Origin: Candidatus Omnitrophus magneticus
GTDB taxonomy: Bacteria > Omnitrophota > Gorgyraeia > Tantalellales > Tantalellaceae
Direction: 5' to 3'
DNA length: 64,000 bases
Assembly: GCA_000954095.1 (NCBI GenBank)
Contig: JYNY01000634.1
Span: forward strand, 1 to 64,000
This document shows positions 46,361 to 56,200 of the stretch, piece after piece. The notes under the pieces are model-generated. The model was given only the letters and a program-made list of their open reading frames with translations. It had not been told where the DNA came from and did not search any database. The position numbers and the translations under genes were made by a program. Each line of letters opens with the position of its first letter. The stretch's first letter is position 1.

Positions 46361-46370
46361 TTATTTTTCC
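46351..46370. terminator. Bidirectional terminator containing both stop codons
   Basis: A perfect 20-base palindrome GGAAAAATAATTATTTTTCC. The TAA stop of the lipoprotein gene (46358-46360) and of the TPR gene on the other strand (46361-46363) lie at its centre. A-tract and T-tract on both arms suit bidirectional termination. Confidence 0.6.
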
Positions 46371-47041
46371 GCCGGCATAGTATTACTGCCATCCGAAACA
46401 GATGAAGTTTTTTTGCTTAATATCTCAAGCATTTCTTCATACTCTTTCTTTATCTTGAGAGTATCCTCATTACTGACGCCTAATATCCGTTCAGAAAGTT
46501 TAATGAGTTTTTGATATTCTTCTTTGGCTTTTTCATACTGCCCATCTTTATAATAAATGTTTGCGAGCATATAAATTGAAGGGAAAATCTCAACTGTCTC
46601 TCTTCCCAAAAAAATCTCTTTTATTTTTAGGCTTCTCAGGCAAACAGGTAAAGCGTCTTTATATTTATCTTCCACATAATAAAGTTTAACCAAATCATCC
46701 AATACTCCTGTTACCTCAAAACCATTTTCCCCATGCGTTTTTTTAGTTATTTCTAAAAGAGATTTAAGACACTCTTCGGCTTTATCATATTCATTATTAG
46801 CTTCGTATATTATGGCAAGATTGGATAAAGAATAAATTGTTTTCGGATGGCTCTGGCCGTAACACTTGAGGTATTCATTATAGAGTTTATTAGCAGGTTC
46901 TATCGCTTCACTATACTTTGCGTCATCATAAAGTTTTATGATATCTTCGGAAAGTTTATCCAAATCAATATTTTCACTAAAACACAAATTCCCACAAAAT
47001 AAAAATATTAAAAAAAAATACGCGGCTAGAATTTTTTTCAT
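46361..47041 (-). CDS. Exported TPR-repeat protein
   Basis: A cleavable signal peptide (MKKILAAYFFLIFLFCGNLCFS) then about four TPR units of the kinesin-light-chain style: SLSNLAIIYEANNEYDKAEECLK, VLDDLVKLYYVEDKYKDAL, SIYMLANIYYKDGQYEKAKEEYQ. A scaffold for protein contacts in the periplasm is likely. 226 aa. Function not assigned. Confidence 0.85.
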   Translation of the reverse strand: MKKILAAYFFLIFLFCGNLCFSENIDLDKLSEDIIKLYDDAKYSEAIEPANKLYNEYLKCYGQSHPKTIYSLSNLAIIYEANNEYDKAEECLKSLLEITKKTHGENGFEVTGVLDDLVKLYYVEDKYKDALPVCLRSLKIKEIFLGRETVEIFPSIYMLANIYYKDGQYEKAKEEYQKLIKLSERILGVSNEDTLKIKKEYEEMLEILSKKTSSVSDGSNTMPAEK

Positions 47042-47059
47042 ATCAAAAACCTTCTTATA

Positions 47060-48202
47060 CTACGCGGCTAATTTTAATATAGAAATAATATCTTCTTTTT
47101 CCATCTCTTTAAACGCGCCTACATGGCCTATTTCAAGCGTGTTTAAAGCTATCTGTTCAAACATATTTTCAGGAACCGCTAATTCTTCAAGGGAAACAGG
47201 ATGCCCCCATTTTTTTATTTTTTCTTTCATTTTATTAACGGCTTCATCCACGTCTATTGTTCCCCACACATTTTTAGCCCATGTGCTGAAAGTAACAACG
47301 TTATATGACTTCATGTATTTTATCCACGCGGGAAAAATAACACCCAACCCCGCGCCATGCGCTATATCAGGATAATTGGCGCTTAAAGCGTGTTCTATCC
47401 AATGGCTTGTCCAATCCCCGTCTTTAAGGCCTGCTCCGCTTAATCCGTTAAGAGCAAGTGTAGCCGACCACGCTAAATTAGCCCTTGCGGTATAATCGTT
47501 AGGCGAGGACATGAGCCTGTCCGTCATAGCAATAATACTTTTCATTAACGCTTCATCAATAGACATAGTTGTTAATTCCGATGTGCCTGTAAAATAATAT
47601 TCCATAATATGAGCAACCGCGTCTATAGCGCCATTAACAGTTTGCGTCCAGGGAAGAGACATTTGAACAAGAGGATCAATTATAGAAACGCGCGGATATA
47701 AAAAATCACTGGCGATATTCCATTTTCTCTTTAATGACTCATTAGTAAGCACCGCGAATTGATTCATTTCAGAACCGGTAGCAGATATCGTAAGTATCGT
47801 ATAAATAGGCAACGCGCGTAAAATTTCTATTTTTCTATCATAAGCGTCCCAAATATCATTAAGATAATATCCCGCGGCAATAGATTTAGCAGTATCAATA
47901 ACACTCCCTCCGCCAACAGCTAAACACGCGTCTATCTCTTTACCTTTTATACTTTGAAGAATTTCATAAGCCTTTGAAAGTACAGGATTCGGCCTGATTC
48001 CCCAATGTTCTATCCATTCAATATTATTATCCTTAAGAGATTTTGTTACTTTTTCGTAAACCCCGTTATCTTTGATTGAACCGCCGCCGGCTAATAAAAG
48101 AATCTTCTTTCTCCCGTCACGTTTTAATTCAGCACCTATATATTTTATCGTATCTTTACCGAAAACTATACGTGTAGGATTGTGAAAAATAAATTCAGGC
48201 AT
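47060..48202 (-). CDS. Iron-containing alcohol dehydrogenase (YqhD/BDH type)
   Basis: NAD(P)H-dependent aldehyde reductase. FGKDTIKYIG and AVGGGSVIDTAKSIA form the nucleotide-binding part. The metal ligands are visible: AIDAVAHIMEYYFTG (Asp, His), and EHALSANYPDIAHGAGLGVIFPAW (two His). 380 aa is standard for the butanol-dehydrogenase branch. A small inverted repeat TTTTTGGG/CCCAAAAA (48222-48242) lies before the start; GGAG precedes the ATG. It may serve fermentation; it is not linked to the polyamine genes. Confidence 0.92.
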   Translation of the reverse strand: MPEFIFHNPTRIVFGKDTIKYIGAELKRDGRKKILLLAGGGSIKDNGVYEKVTKSLKDNNIEWIEHWGIRPNPVLSKAYEILQSIKGKEIDACLAVGGGSVIDTAKSIAAGYYLNDIWDAYDRKIEILRALPIYTILTISATGSEMNQFAVLTNESLKRKWNIASDFLYPRVSIIDPLVQMSLPWTQTVNGAIDAVAHIMEYYFTGTSELTTMSIDEALMKSIIAMTDRLMSSPNDYTARANLAWSATLALNGLSGAGLKDGDWTSHWIEHALSANYPDIAHGAGLGVIFPAWIKYMKSYNVVTFSTWAKNVWGTIDVDEAVNKMKEKIKKWGHPVSLEELAVPENMFEQIALNTLEIGHVGAFKEMEKEDIISILKLAA

Positions 48203-48257
48203 ATTTTTTCTCCATTATTATTTTTTGGGGTTAGCCCAAAAACTATTGCTTTTAGGC

Positions 48258-48686
48258 TTAAGACAATCTATTGCGGTAATCCTCATATCCAAATTTTTTT
48301 ACAATATTTATTTTATTTGTATCAGGATTATAAATCGCGATAGAAGGAAGATTTACTCCGTTAAACGTATTGTTCTTCACCATAGTATAATGCGCCATAT
48401 CTTTAAAAATCAATTTTTTCCCCGGCGTTAAAGGCTCATCAAAAGAATAGTCGCCGATAACATCTCCGGCTAAACAAGTAAGTCCGGCTAAACGATACGT
48501 GTATTTTTTTTCTCCACGCGTGAGCGCCCCAGCAATCATCGGTCTATATGGCATTTCTAAAACATCCGGCATATGCGTTGCCGCGGAAGTATCCAGTATC
48601 GCTATATCCATGTTATTATGAGTAATGTCAAGCACACTCGCTACAAGGACTCCTGTATTAAGCGCTATCGCTTCCCCCGGCTCCAA
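48258..48686 (-). CDS. nspC: Carboxynorspermidine decarboxylase, C-terminal part (gene rearranged)
   Basis: This fragment matches the beta-sheet domain of NspC: LEPGEAIALNTG, MDIAILDTSAATHMPDVLEMPYRP, GLTCLAGDVIGDYSF (the Cys and Asp that complete the active site at the dimer interface), and a normal C-terminus. Its codons can be read back to TRIFLEPGEA at ~48695, where true nspC sequence is replaced by an inverted copy of its own sequence. As it stands the fragment lacks the PLP-binding barrel and is not likely to be active. Confidence 0.85.
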   Translation of the reverse strand: MEPGEAIALNTGVLVASVLDITHNNMDIAILDTSAATHMPDVLEMPYRPMIAGALTRGEKKYTYRLAGLTCLAGDVIGDYSFDEPLTPGKKLIFKDMAHYTMVKNNTFNGVNLPSIAIYNPDTNKINIVKKFGYEDYRNRLS

Positions 48687-48806
48687 AAAAATACGCGTCT
48701 CGTTTAGCCGGACTTACTTGTTTAGCCGGAGATGTTATCGGCGACTATTCTTTTGATGAGCCTTTAACGCCGGGGAAAAAATTGATTTTTAAAGATATGG
48801 CGCATT
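48389..48806. repeat. 107-bp perfect inverted repeat inside nspC
   Basis: 48700-48806 is an exact inverted copy of 48389-48495, with 204 bases between. The left arm is the ordinary nspC code for ...YRLAGLTCLAGDVIGDYSF...KDMAHY; the right arm lies where about 40 residues of the PLP-barrel domain should be. At the junction both arms share a broken match of A-run and TAC-CGT-TCG, consistent with template switching at a short homology. Either a real fold-back event or an assembly join. Confidence 0.9.
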
Positions 48807-49422
48807 CAACATTTTTTATAATATCTCCAAACTTTTTTTCTACCGCGGTAAGCGTCCGCTCAAGCGCGTCGGAATTAAGCTCGCAAAGTGTATGAAAATG
48901 TATTCCAGTAATACCGTCAAGACTTTTCCCTTTAAATTCTTCATGCGGTATACCAAGACGGGAAAAGGGAGCGCATGGGTCATATAACGGGACTTTTACT
49001 TCAGAATGTTCAGGGTTTACACGAAGGCCGGCTTTAATATTCTTTCCGCTTTTTTTAAAAAAAGGCTTAAAAAATTCCCATTGAGAAAAAGAATTAAACG
49101 TTATATGCGTGGCATAACGCAAAAGCTCATCAAATTCATCTTCACGATAAGCTGGAGCGTACACATGAACATCTTTCCCGAATTCTTCATACCCTAAACG
49201 AGCTTCATGGAGGGAACTGGCTGTAATACCTTTCAAATAATTCCGTATAACAGGAAATACACTAAACATTGAAAAGCCTTTTAAAGCAAGAATAATGTCA
49301 CAAGGCGCGTTTAGCTGAACGCTTTTCAAAATTTCCAAATTTTTTTTAAGCGCACCGAGATCAACTACATAACAAGGTGTTTCTTTTAATTGAGACGCTA
49401 TAGCATTAAAATTACAGCTCAC
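48745..49422 (-). CDS. nspC: Carboxynorspermidine decarboxylase, N-terminal part (gene rearranged)
   Basis: PLP barrel of the ornithine-decarboxylase fold: TPCYVVDLGALKKNLEIL, CDIILALKGFSMFSVFP (the PLP Lys in ALKGF), GLRVNPEHSEVKVPLYDP and GIHFHTLCELNSDAL. Real coding ends near IIKNVE at ~48807; the following 20 residues (CAISLKINFF...) come from the inverted copy and end at a stop. GTG 49422 has GAGG 8 bases upstream. With the other fragment only about 40 residues of NspC are missing, including the GGGHH loop that binds PLP phosphate. Confidence 0.85.
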   Translation of the reverse strand: MSCNFNAIASQLKETPCYVVDLGALKKNLEILKSVQLNAPCDIILALKGFSMFSVFPVIRNYLKGITASSLHEARLGYEEFGKDVHVYAPAYREDEFDELLRYATHITFNSFSQWEFFKPFFKKSGKNIKAGLRVNPEHSEVKVPLYDPCAPFSRLGIPHEEFKGKSLDGITGIHFHTLCELNSDALERTLTAVEKKFGDIIKNVECAISLKINFFPGVKGSSKE

Positions 49423-49436
49423 CTATACCTCAAAAT

Positions 49437-50615
49437 TTATTTAACATTTTTAATCACCCACGGAAGCCCGTCAACTTTCAATCTTTCCATAAAAGGATCC
49501 GGGTTCAACTCTTCCACATTAAAAACACCCGCGCCTTTCCAATCGCCTTTCATCATAAGCATAGCGCCTATCATAGCGGGAACTCCCGTGGTATAAGAAA
49601 CCGCTTGCGCGTTAACTTCCTTAAAACATTCAGCGTGGTCGCAGACATTATAAATATATATTTTTTTATTTTTCCCTTTCTTAACTCCGTTTATCATACA
49701 TCCTATATTTGTTTTTCCGCTGTAAGTCGCGCCTAAACTGGAAGGATCAGGAAGGACAGCTTTTAAAAAATTAAGCGGAACTATTTTTTGCCCGTTGTAA
49801 TCCACTTCATCTATACGCGTCATGCCTACATTCTGTAACACGCGTAAATGAGTGAGATACGCTTCTCCGAAAGTCATCCAAAACCTTATACGTTTTAATC
49901 CGTGAATATTTTGAACCAATGATTCCAATTCTTCGTGGTATAAAAGATACATCTTACGTTTACCAATTTTCGGAAAATCAAAATTTTTATATAACGAAAG
50001 AGGCTCTGTTTCTTTCCAAACCCCCTTTTCCCAATACTTCCCGCGCTGAGTTATCTCCCGTATATTTATTTCAGGATTAAAATTTGTAGCAAACGGATGA
50101 CCATGGCTTCCGCCGTTACAATCCATAATGTCAATAAAATGAATTTTATCAAAATAATGTTTAAGAGCGTACGCGCAAAAAATATTCGTGACACCCGGAT
50201 CAAACCCGCATCCTAAAAGCGCCATTATTCCTCTTTTTTCAAAACGCTCTTTATAATCCCACTGCCATTTATAACAAAATTTCGCTTCATTGCGCGGCTC
50301 ATAATTCGCAGTATCCAAATAATTAACGCCTGTTTCAAGGCAAGCGTCCATTATCGTTAAATCCTGATACGGAAGAGCTACATTTATTACAAGCTCAGGC
50401 TTAAATTTATTAATAAGTTCAACCAATTCTTTTGTGTTATCCGCGTCAACTCTAGCTGTTTTAATAGGATATTTTATTTCTTTAGCGATTTTATCGCACT
50501 TTTCGACTCTTCTACTCGCAAGACAAATGTCTGTAAAAACTTCAGGATGACTTGCGCATTTATGAGTAACAACACCTCCGACACCACCAGCTCCTATAAT
50601 AAGAACTTTCCCCAT
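49437..50615 (-). CDS. Carboxynorspermidine synthase/dehydrogenase (saccharopine dehydrogenase family)
   Basis: Joins aspartate semialdehyde to a diamine by reductive amination, giving the substrate of NspC for norspermidine/spermidine. The N-terminal Rossmann motif is VLIIGAGGVGGVV, then VINVALPYQD, and MALLGCGFDPGVTN is typical of this branch. 392 aa. It precedes nspC by 14 bases on the same strand, the usual CASDH-CASDC pair, which supports this role over lysine metabolism. If nspC is really broken, its product carboxynorspermidine would not be used. Confidence 0.9.
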   Translation of the reverse strand: MGKVLIIGAGGVGGVVTHKCASHPEVFTDICLASRRVEKCDKIAKEIKYPIKTARVDADNTKELVELINKFKPELVINVALPYQDLTIMDACLETGVNYLDTANYEPRNEAKFCYKWQWDYKERFEKRGIMALLGCGFDPGVTNIFCAYALKHYFDKIHFIDIMDCNGGSHGHPFATNFNPEINIREITQRGKYWEKGVWKETEPLSLYKNFDFPKIGKRKMYLLYHEELESLVQNIHGLKRIRFWMTFGEAYLTHLRVLQNVGMTRIDEVDYNGQKIVPLNFLKAVLPDPSSLGATYSGKTNIGCMINGVKKGKNKKIYIYNVCDHAECFKEVNAQAVSYTTGVPAMIGAMLMMKGDWKGAGVFNVEELNPDPFMERLKVDGLPWVIKNVK

Positions 50616-50694
50616 TTTACTGATACTCCTTATTAAAAAAATTTTCTTTATAATTTTCTCAAGATCAACAAAATATACAACACAAAAAATAAAA

Positions 50695-51369
50695 TCAATA
50701 ATTTTTTAACTCTTTAAGCAATCTATCCGCGGATTTCGTAGGTTTTACCGTTTGTTTAATCAAAATATCCCGAGCGGAAGAACTTTTTCCATATAACGAT
50801 TTATTCGCGGAATCATTAAACGCGATAGCGGCGCCTTCTATTTTTATTCCGGCAAAAAGCCCCCGGCTTCTAGAATAAGAAAGAATACCGCCTTTTAATT
50901 GTAAATCTATGGATGCTTGAGTATCTCTCCCTATAGGGCCAGCAGAAACAGCAATATCTCCGCCAAGTTTTAATTTACTCTGCATAATTCCATCTAGGCC
51001 TCTCTCACTCATAATCAAAAGAATTATATCCGCGGCTTGTCCGCCTATCTGCCATCCAAAACTTCCTCCAAAAATATTAAATACCGCGGGCGCGCTCCAA
51101 TTATCGGTTTTTTTATCTCTTGCCACAATAACACCCTGTCCATATTGCCCGCCTATAATAAAACCGCCATTAATAGTTGAAGGGAATATCGCGACAGCGT
51201 AACAATCTTCAAGTAGCGAAGAAGGAATCCCTGTATCCGGCATATTAGCCATATCATCAAACACTTTAGCAGATTCCCTTAAGAGATTATCCCACTTCGT
51301 TTCCGCGTAAGAAAAAAGAGGAATAAAACTAATAACTAAAACAGTAACAACCATCCTGATATTTCTCAT
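50695..51369 (-). CDS. SYLF/Ysc84-domain protein with signal peptide
   Basis: Cleavable signal peptide (residues 1-22, ending SYA), then a lipid-binding SYLF domain: DCYAVAIFPSTINGGFIIGGQYGQGVIVAR, FGWQIGGQAADIILLIM, and the closing RSRGLFAGIKIEGAAIAFND. In eukaryotes the domain binds phosphoinositides; bacterial members are periplasmic with unknown roles. 224 aa, complete. Confidence 0.9.
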   Translation of the reverse strand: MRNIRMVVTVLVISFIPLFSYAETKWDNLLRESAKVFDDMANMPDTGIPSSLLEDCYAVAIFPSTINGGFIIGGQYGQGVIVARDKKTDNWSAPAVFNIFGGSFGWQIGGQAADIILLIMSERGLDGIMQSKLKLGGDIAVSAGPIGRDTQASIDLQLKGGILSYSRSRGLFAGIKIEGAAIAFNDSANKSLYGKSSSARDILIKQTVKPTKSADRLLKELKNY

Positions 51370-51414
51370 ATTGTTTCCATCCTTTCGTTCCCTCCGGTTT
51401 AACCCAAAAACTGT

Positions 51415-52203
51415 CTAACTCTTCGAACAACTTTCCGCAATATCTACCGGCAATAAAATACTAAAAGTAGCGCCTTTTCCCTTTTCACTATCAACTGACA
51501 ATGTTCCTCCATGCGCGCGGACTATCCCGTAACATACTGCGAGACCAAGCCCTGACGCATGTTTCTTTGTAGTAAAAAAAGGCGTAAATATTTTCTAAAA
51601 ATTTACACACGCAAATCCCTCCCCAGTACAGCGTATCTCGACTCTTATAACGGTACGTTCCCGTCTCGTACTAATACCTAATACCCCTGACTGCGGCATC
51701 GCTTCCACCGCGTTAATAAATAAATTTGAAAATAATTCTTTAATCTGAAATTCATCTAATTGAATAGCAGGCAAATTTACTCCGTAATCTCTACGAACAT
51801 CCACACCCGCTACTTTAATCATACCTTCAACATTTTTTAACGAAGAATCAATAATTTCATTTATATTTTTAATTACAACATTATGTTTTAAAGCTGAAGA
51901 AAAAAATAATAATTTTTTCATAAGCCCATGGATTCTGGAACACTGACTTAAAATTATTTTAATATTTTCTTCAACAATAGTACTATCAGTTTTGTTCAAA
52001 TCAGCCATCTGCGCTCTGCCTGAAATAATTAGGAGAGGATTATTGATTTCATGGGCTAAATTTAAAAAAATTTCTCTAAATTGCTCAAAACATTCGCTAT
52101 TATTATGGGATAACGACATGCCGGCAAATTCACCGCTATCTTTACTATCACGCTTCCGCGCGTCTTTATTTATAAGCCTGTCAATCCATTCAAGGTCATC
52201 CAT
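51415..52203 (-). pseudogene. Cytosolic sensor histidine kinase, interrupted by TAG and with altered G1 box
   Basis: A short kinase with no membrane segment. The H box is LAHEINNPLL, the N box LFINAVEAM. Reading stops at TAG 51595-51597, but the same frame continues for 59 codons as [25 protein letters not shown]...[11 protein letters not shown], the F and G2 boxes. Relatives have Glu or a similar residue at the stop ([11 protein letters not shown]). The G1 motif is also damaged: RCTGEGF in place of DTGEGI, so the ADP-binding Asp is gone. Two faults in one domain suggest true decay. The partner response regulator is upstream. Its SD region contains an 11-G tract. Confidence 0.8.
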
Positions 52204-52216
52204 CCGTTTTATTCCT

Positions 52217-52227
52217 CCCCCCCCCCC
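52217..52227 (-). repeat. Eleven-G homopolymer before the kinase start
   Basis: On the - strand G11 runs directly into AGGAATAAAACGG and the kinase ATG at 52203. It lies between the response regulator and the kinase, beside the ribosome site. Runs of this length slip easily. Confidence 0.7.
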
Positions 52228-52254
52228 TCAACTTATTTAACGGATAATAAAAAC

Positions 52255-52626
52255 CTATTGTTTTAACGCCTCAAGCTTCGCTAAAAGACTATTCTTCAAC
52301 TGATAAAGTTCAAAAGGTTTTATTATGTAATCAGCGGCTCCGAGATTGAGAGCTTCTTGCGCTATCTTCTGGTCCATAACAGCTGTTACCATTATTACAC
52401 AGGCAGATTTATCTAACTCCATTATTTTTCCCATAACCTTTATACCGTACATATCCGGCATTTTAATATCAAGAAGAACTACATTAGGCTTTATTGTTTG
52501 GAATAATGCAATACCTTCCTTGGCAGAAGTAGCGATAGTGACAACAAAACCTTCTCTTGTAAGAAAATCTTTTAAAAGGTTACATATTTCTATTTCATCA
52601 TCAATCACTAAAATTTTTTCTTTCAT
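52255..52626 (-). CDS. Single-domain response regulator (CheY-like)
   Basis: 123-residue receiver domain: VIDDE (acid pocket), LLDIKMPD with the phosphorylated Asp53, VTAVMD and IIKPFE with the conserved Lys. There is no output domain, so it signals through protein contact. It precedes the decayed kinase on the same strand, 51 bases apart; the kinase is probably its cognate partner. Confidence 0.92.
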   Translation of the reverse strand: MKEKILVIDDEIEICNLLKDFLTREGFVVTIATSAKEGIALFQTIKPNVVLLDIKMPDMYGIKVMGKIMELDKSACVIMVTAVMDQKIAQEALNLGAADYIIKPFELYQLKNSLLAKLEALKQ

Positions 52627-53229
52627 AATGTTCCCCTATTTTTCTATCACGATTATCCTAGTACAAATTTAATCAACATTTAAATAAAATAAATTCTTAA
52701 ATAATGAAATAGAATAGATTATATCAAAAACAAAAGACAATTCCCTAGTATAAAGATATTGATACATTATAGAAATATAATTTTCTTAGCGGATTTCGCG
52801 CATGACGTGAACCCTGCGGGATAGAAGATACTAGATTCCCCCACGGCTCTTTTTTTATGGCAAAAGGGTTACCGTAATATTCGTTGAGTAGAAGAAGTGT
52901 TGATAAAAAATGGGATGTTTAATCTGCCGTAAAAAAAGGATTATTGAATAATAAAGATTATAGAAGTAATAGCGACAGACGCGATAGAAAGTCCAAGATA
53001 GGGGCATAAAAAACAAAAATATTTTTATTCAGGAAATCAAAAAAAGCATACAATAAAAAGTCAAAAACTCCTAGAATCATATTTAATTGCTTGCTAAATA
53101 TCTCTACTTCTAACTATCAATGTAAAATAATAATTTTAGTTAAAAAAATAATAATTAAATAGTTGCTATTATTATATTTTTTTGTAAAATATTAAATTAA
53201 AATGTTAAATAAAAAAATTGATATATACT
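52627..53229. other. 603-base AT-rich intergenic region with one GC-richer structured segment
   Basis: No ORF or RNA family is recognised. Most is very AT-rich. The exception is 52806-52874, where CGTGAACCCT pairs with AGGGTTACCG around a short inner GGGA/TCCC pairing, a possible structured RNA. No clear -35/-10 pair precedes the giant gene. The final 90 bases are over 85% A/T by eye. Confidence 0.5.
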
Positions 53230-56200
53230 ATGAAAATTAAAAATAATTTAAATATTTTGTTGGCAATTTTAATGCCTTTTCAACTATGTATTGGACAATT
53301 TTCTTTAGACGCCATTACTACAACACATCCTATAACCCATAACTTACTGGCAACTCAAAGCGTTTTCCAAAAAGAAATGCTTACTGATACTGCTGAAACC
53401 TTAAAGGTTTCACATGAAATACAGGCAACACTTTCAGCCATTGCAATTTATATTGGCACATATCTTTTTGGGGATTCAAAAAACAACATCCCTCCCCTGC
53501 CTGAAAAATATATGAAAGAAATTTTATCATCTACGCTAGGCAGTACCTGTGAAATTATTGATTTTTTATCAATAAAAAAATCTCAAAATACGGCATCTCT
53601 TGAATGCGGCATAAACGGTAAAAAAATCACATTACAAATAGCTCTAAAAACATCAGAAAACAATATAAACAAATATTCTCAGCCGCAAGATAACCAATCA
53701 ATAAATCCTTTTTATTTACCGGGTATAGACTTATGGAAAGCTCCACAAATAGGGCCGGAACTAGAAAAAATGCGCGAAGACATTAAAAAAAATGGATTAA
53801 AAAATTTTGAAATTGTTAAACAAGATAGAGAACTAATGAATAAATTTTTCCATGACAAATCATTTGAAAAATATTTTATAGAAATATATAGATACAAAAA
53901 TGGCACAATCCCTTTTGAAATTATAAAAAAAACCGCGGGATACATTGAAGATGTTAAACTTTTTTTAAATAAGCCCAATAAATGGTGCTGTCCCACTTTC
54001 TTTGTTCCAGAAGATGATGAACATTTTTATGAGTTAAATCTAGTGCCGTTTGGATACCATAGCGCAAGATTTTTACTTGAACATAAATTGTTTTCTACAA
54101 GACTAACAGTAGAAATACTAAACAAACTCGAAAAAATAGCTTTTGAAAATGAAACCGGAATTTTTGACCATGGACACCTGCATTGCGCAAACATATTATT
54201 TAAACTATCCAAACATAATACTATTCAAGATATCAAAATAATTGATTGGAAATTTTTACAACTATTATCGCTAAACTCACCACAAGACACTGACAAAAAA
54301 AATATTCCCGAAAATATTTTAATAGAGACAGACAATTTTTTAGTTACAGTAATGCCTATGAGGGCTCTTCTGGATTCGCCCTCACGCCCAAAGGATAAAA
54401 AAGATGACAAATACGCCGACTACCGAGCGTTACTTAACGACACAGAGCGGCTTGGCGCGATACAAGCCGTCATATCTGATTTCGACGGTGTTGATAGAGA
54501 CCATAATGAAGAAATAATGACGGATAAAATTTTATTCTTAAAAAAAGAACTTTCGGAAAAAGGAATTTTGTGCGGTACGTTAACGGGAAATAGCCGTAAA
54601 GATTTACTAATAAAGTTCGGCGGATATCTCCGCGCTGGTGGTCTTGTTGGAAGAAAAAAATACATCCTTCTTACTGATACGGGCGGGATAGGGAATTTCA
54701 TTGATAAACATGGAAATCTCAATCCATTTAAAGGATACACCGAAGCTCCGGTTATAGACGAAAAAACAATACTGGAATTAAAACAAATCACGTTTGACAG
54801 TATCCATAAATTATGCGAAGAAGAAAACTTAAATGAAACTGAAATAACTAAAATAATGTTCTTTGTAAAAAATCCTACAGGATTAAGCATCCGGGCGCAA
54901 ATTAAGAATTCTATACTTACCAATAACTATCATAAAATATCTAAAATTATTAATAATATCCTTAAAGAAAAATCAAAAACAAATAAAAAATTTTCATCAA
55001 TAACATCCGTGCATTCAATAGGAGCAGTTGATTTAATCACCAAAACCAAAGGCGAGGCTCTCATAGAATTAATAAAACTCATGAAACTTAACCGCGTATT
55101 GATTATGGGAGACTCTATAGGAACTGAAAAATATCCCGCGAATGACCGCTCTTTTCTAGCACTCACACAAGAAGATTTAAAAAAAACAGGGATAGAATGG
55201 AAAGTGGATATTATAAAAATATACGCGGGAAAAGAGAAAAACGCGGAATTTCCGCGTAGCCTTATTAAAGCTGAATTGGGTGAAAAAGAAACAGACGTAG
55301 CGCATACTGTCTATACCGCGATAAAAGACGCGCGCGAAAAATATCGCCTAAAAACACTACAGGATATTGTCGCGAAAGAAAAACTAAAATCCGATACTGT
55401 CTTAGATCTCCCTGACAATTTTCAAATCGGCATATTAAAAAAAATTATTGAAAAAAGATATAATGAAATTAAAAATGATGACAGTCATGACAAAACAATA
55501 TGTTCTATAAAAATAAACGGTCAAAATTATTTATTAAATGCTAATAACGTTACACGCGGTGAAAAAAATCTATTATTGATAGAAAAAGAAAATACAGATA
55601 CAAATGTTGGGCAAGAATCTCCCTTAGACATTACAGATAAACTTAAAGACGCATCTATAGTTTTAAAGGCCTTAGGATATGAATATGAAATGCTTTTTAG
55701 CCCTAATAGCGCGGATAACGCTGACTCCCCTTTTAGGATTCAAATCACAAAAAATAAATCCGACATAAGAAATAAAATTGAACAAAACAAAGTAACCCGC
55801 GATTATCTTGTTAATAACGACGGAGTCTCTGAATCCGTAATAACAGGCAGTAATATTAACACCAAAGAATTTAAAGCATCAATGCCGGATAATTTTTTTA
55901 AAGAAATCCAATATGATATTGACAAATTAATTCATAGCGAAAAAATGAAATGTAATCTATTGTTTTATCTGAACAATACCTGTAATTTTACGGCATTTTT
56001 ATCTATTGATGATAATCGAATTCCGCATCTGGCCGAATATTTTAAAACTCAACTTATGGTAAAAATTCAAAAACAACGTATCGATTTAAACCTCCCGCTC
56101 TACCCTGAACAAGTATCGCCGGACATTATAGCCTCTAGCTTAGAAAACAATATTGATAAATGGATGGCCGGAAGTAACGCCTTTAGAAGAGCGCATCTAC

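Noticed and set aside
48222-48242. TTTTTGGG/CCCAAAAA hairpin as terminator of nspC
   Set aside because: No T run follows on the - strand, so I only mention it with the next gene.
52806-52874. Cyclic-di-GMP riboswitch because of GGGTTACCG
   Set aside because: Only that short string matches; the tetraloop-receptor and second stem of the class are not there.
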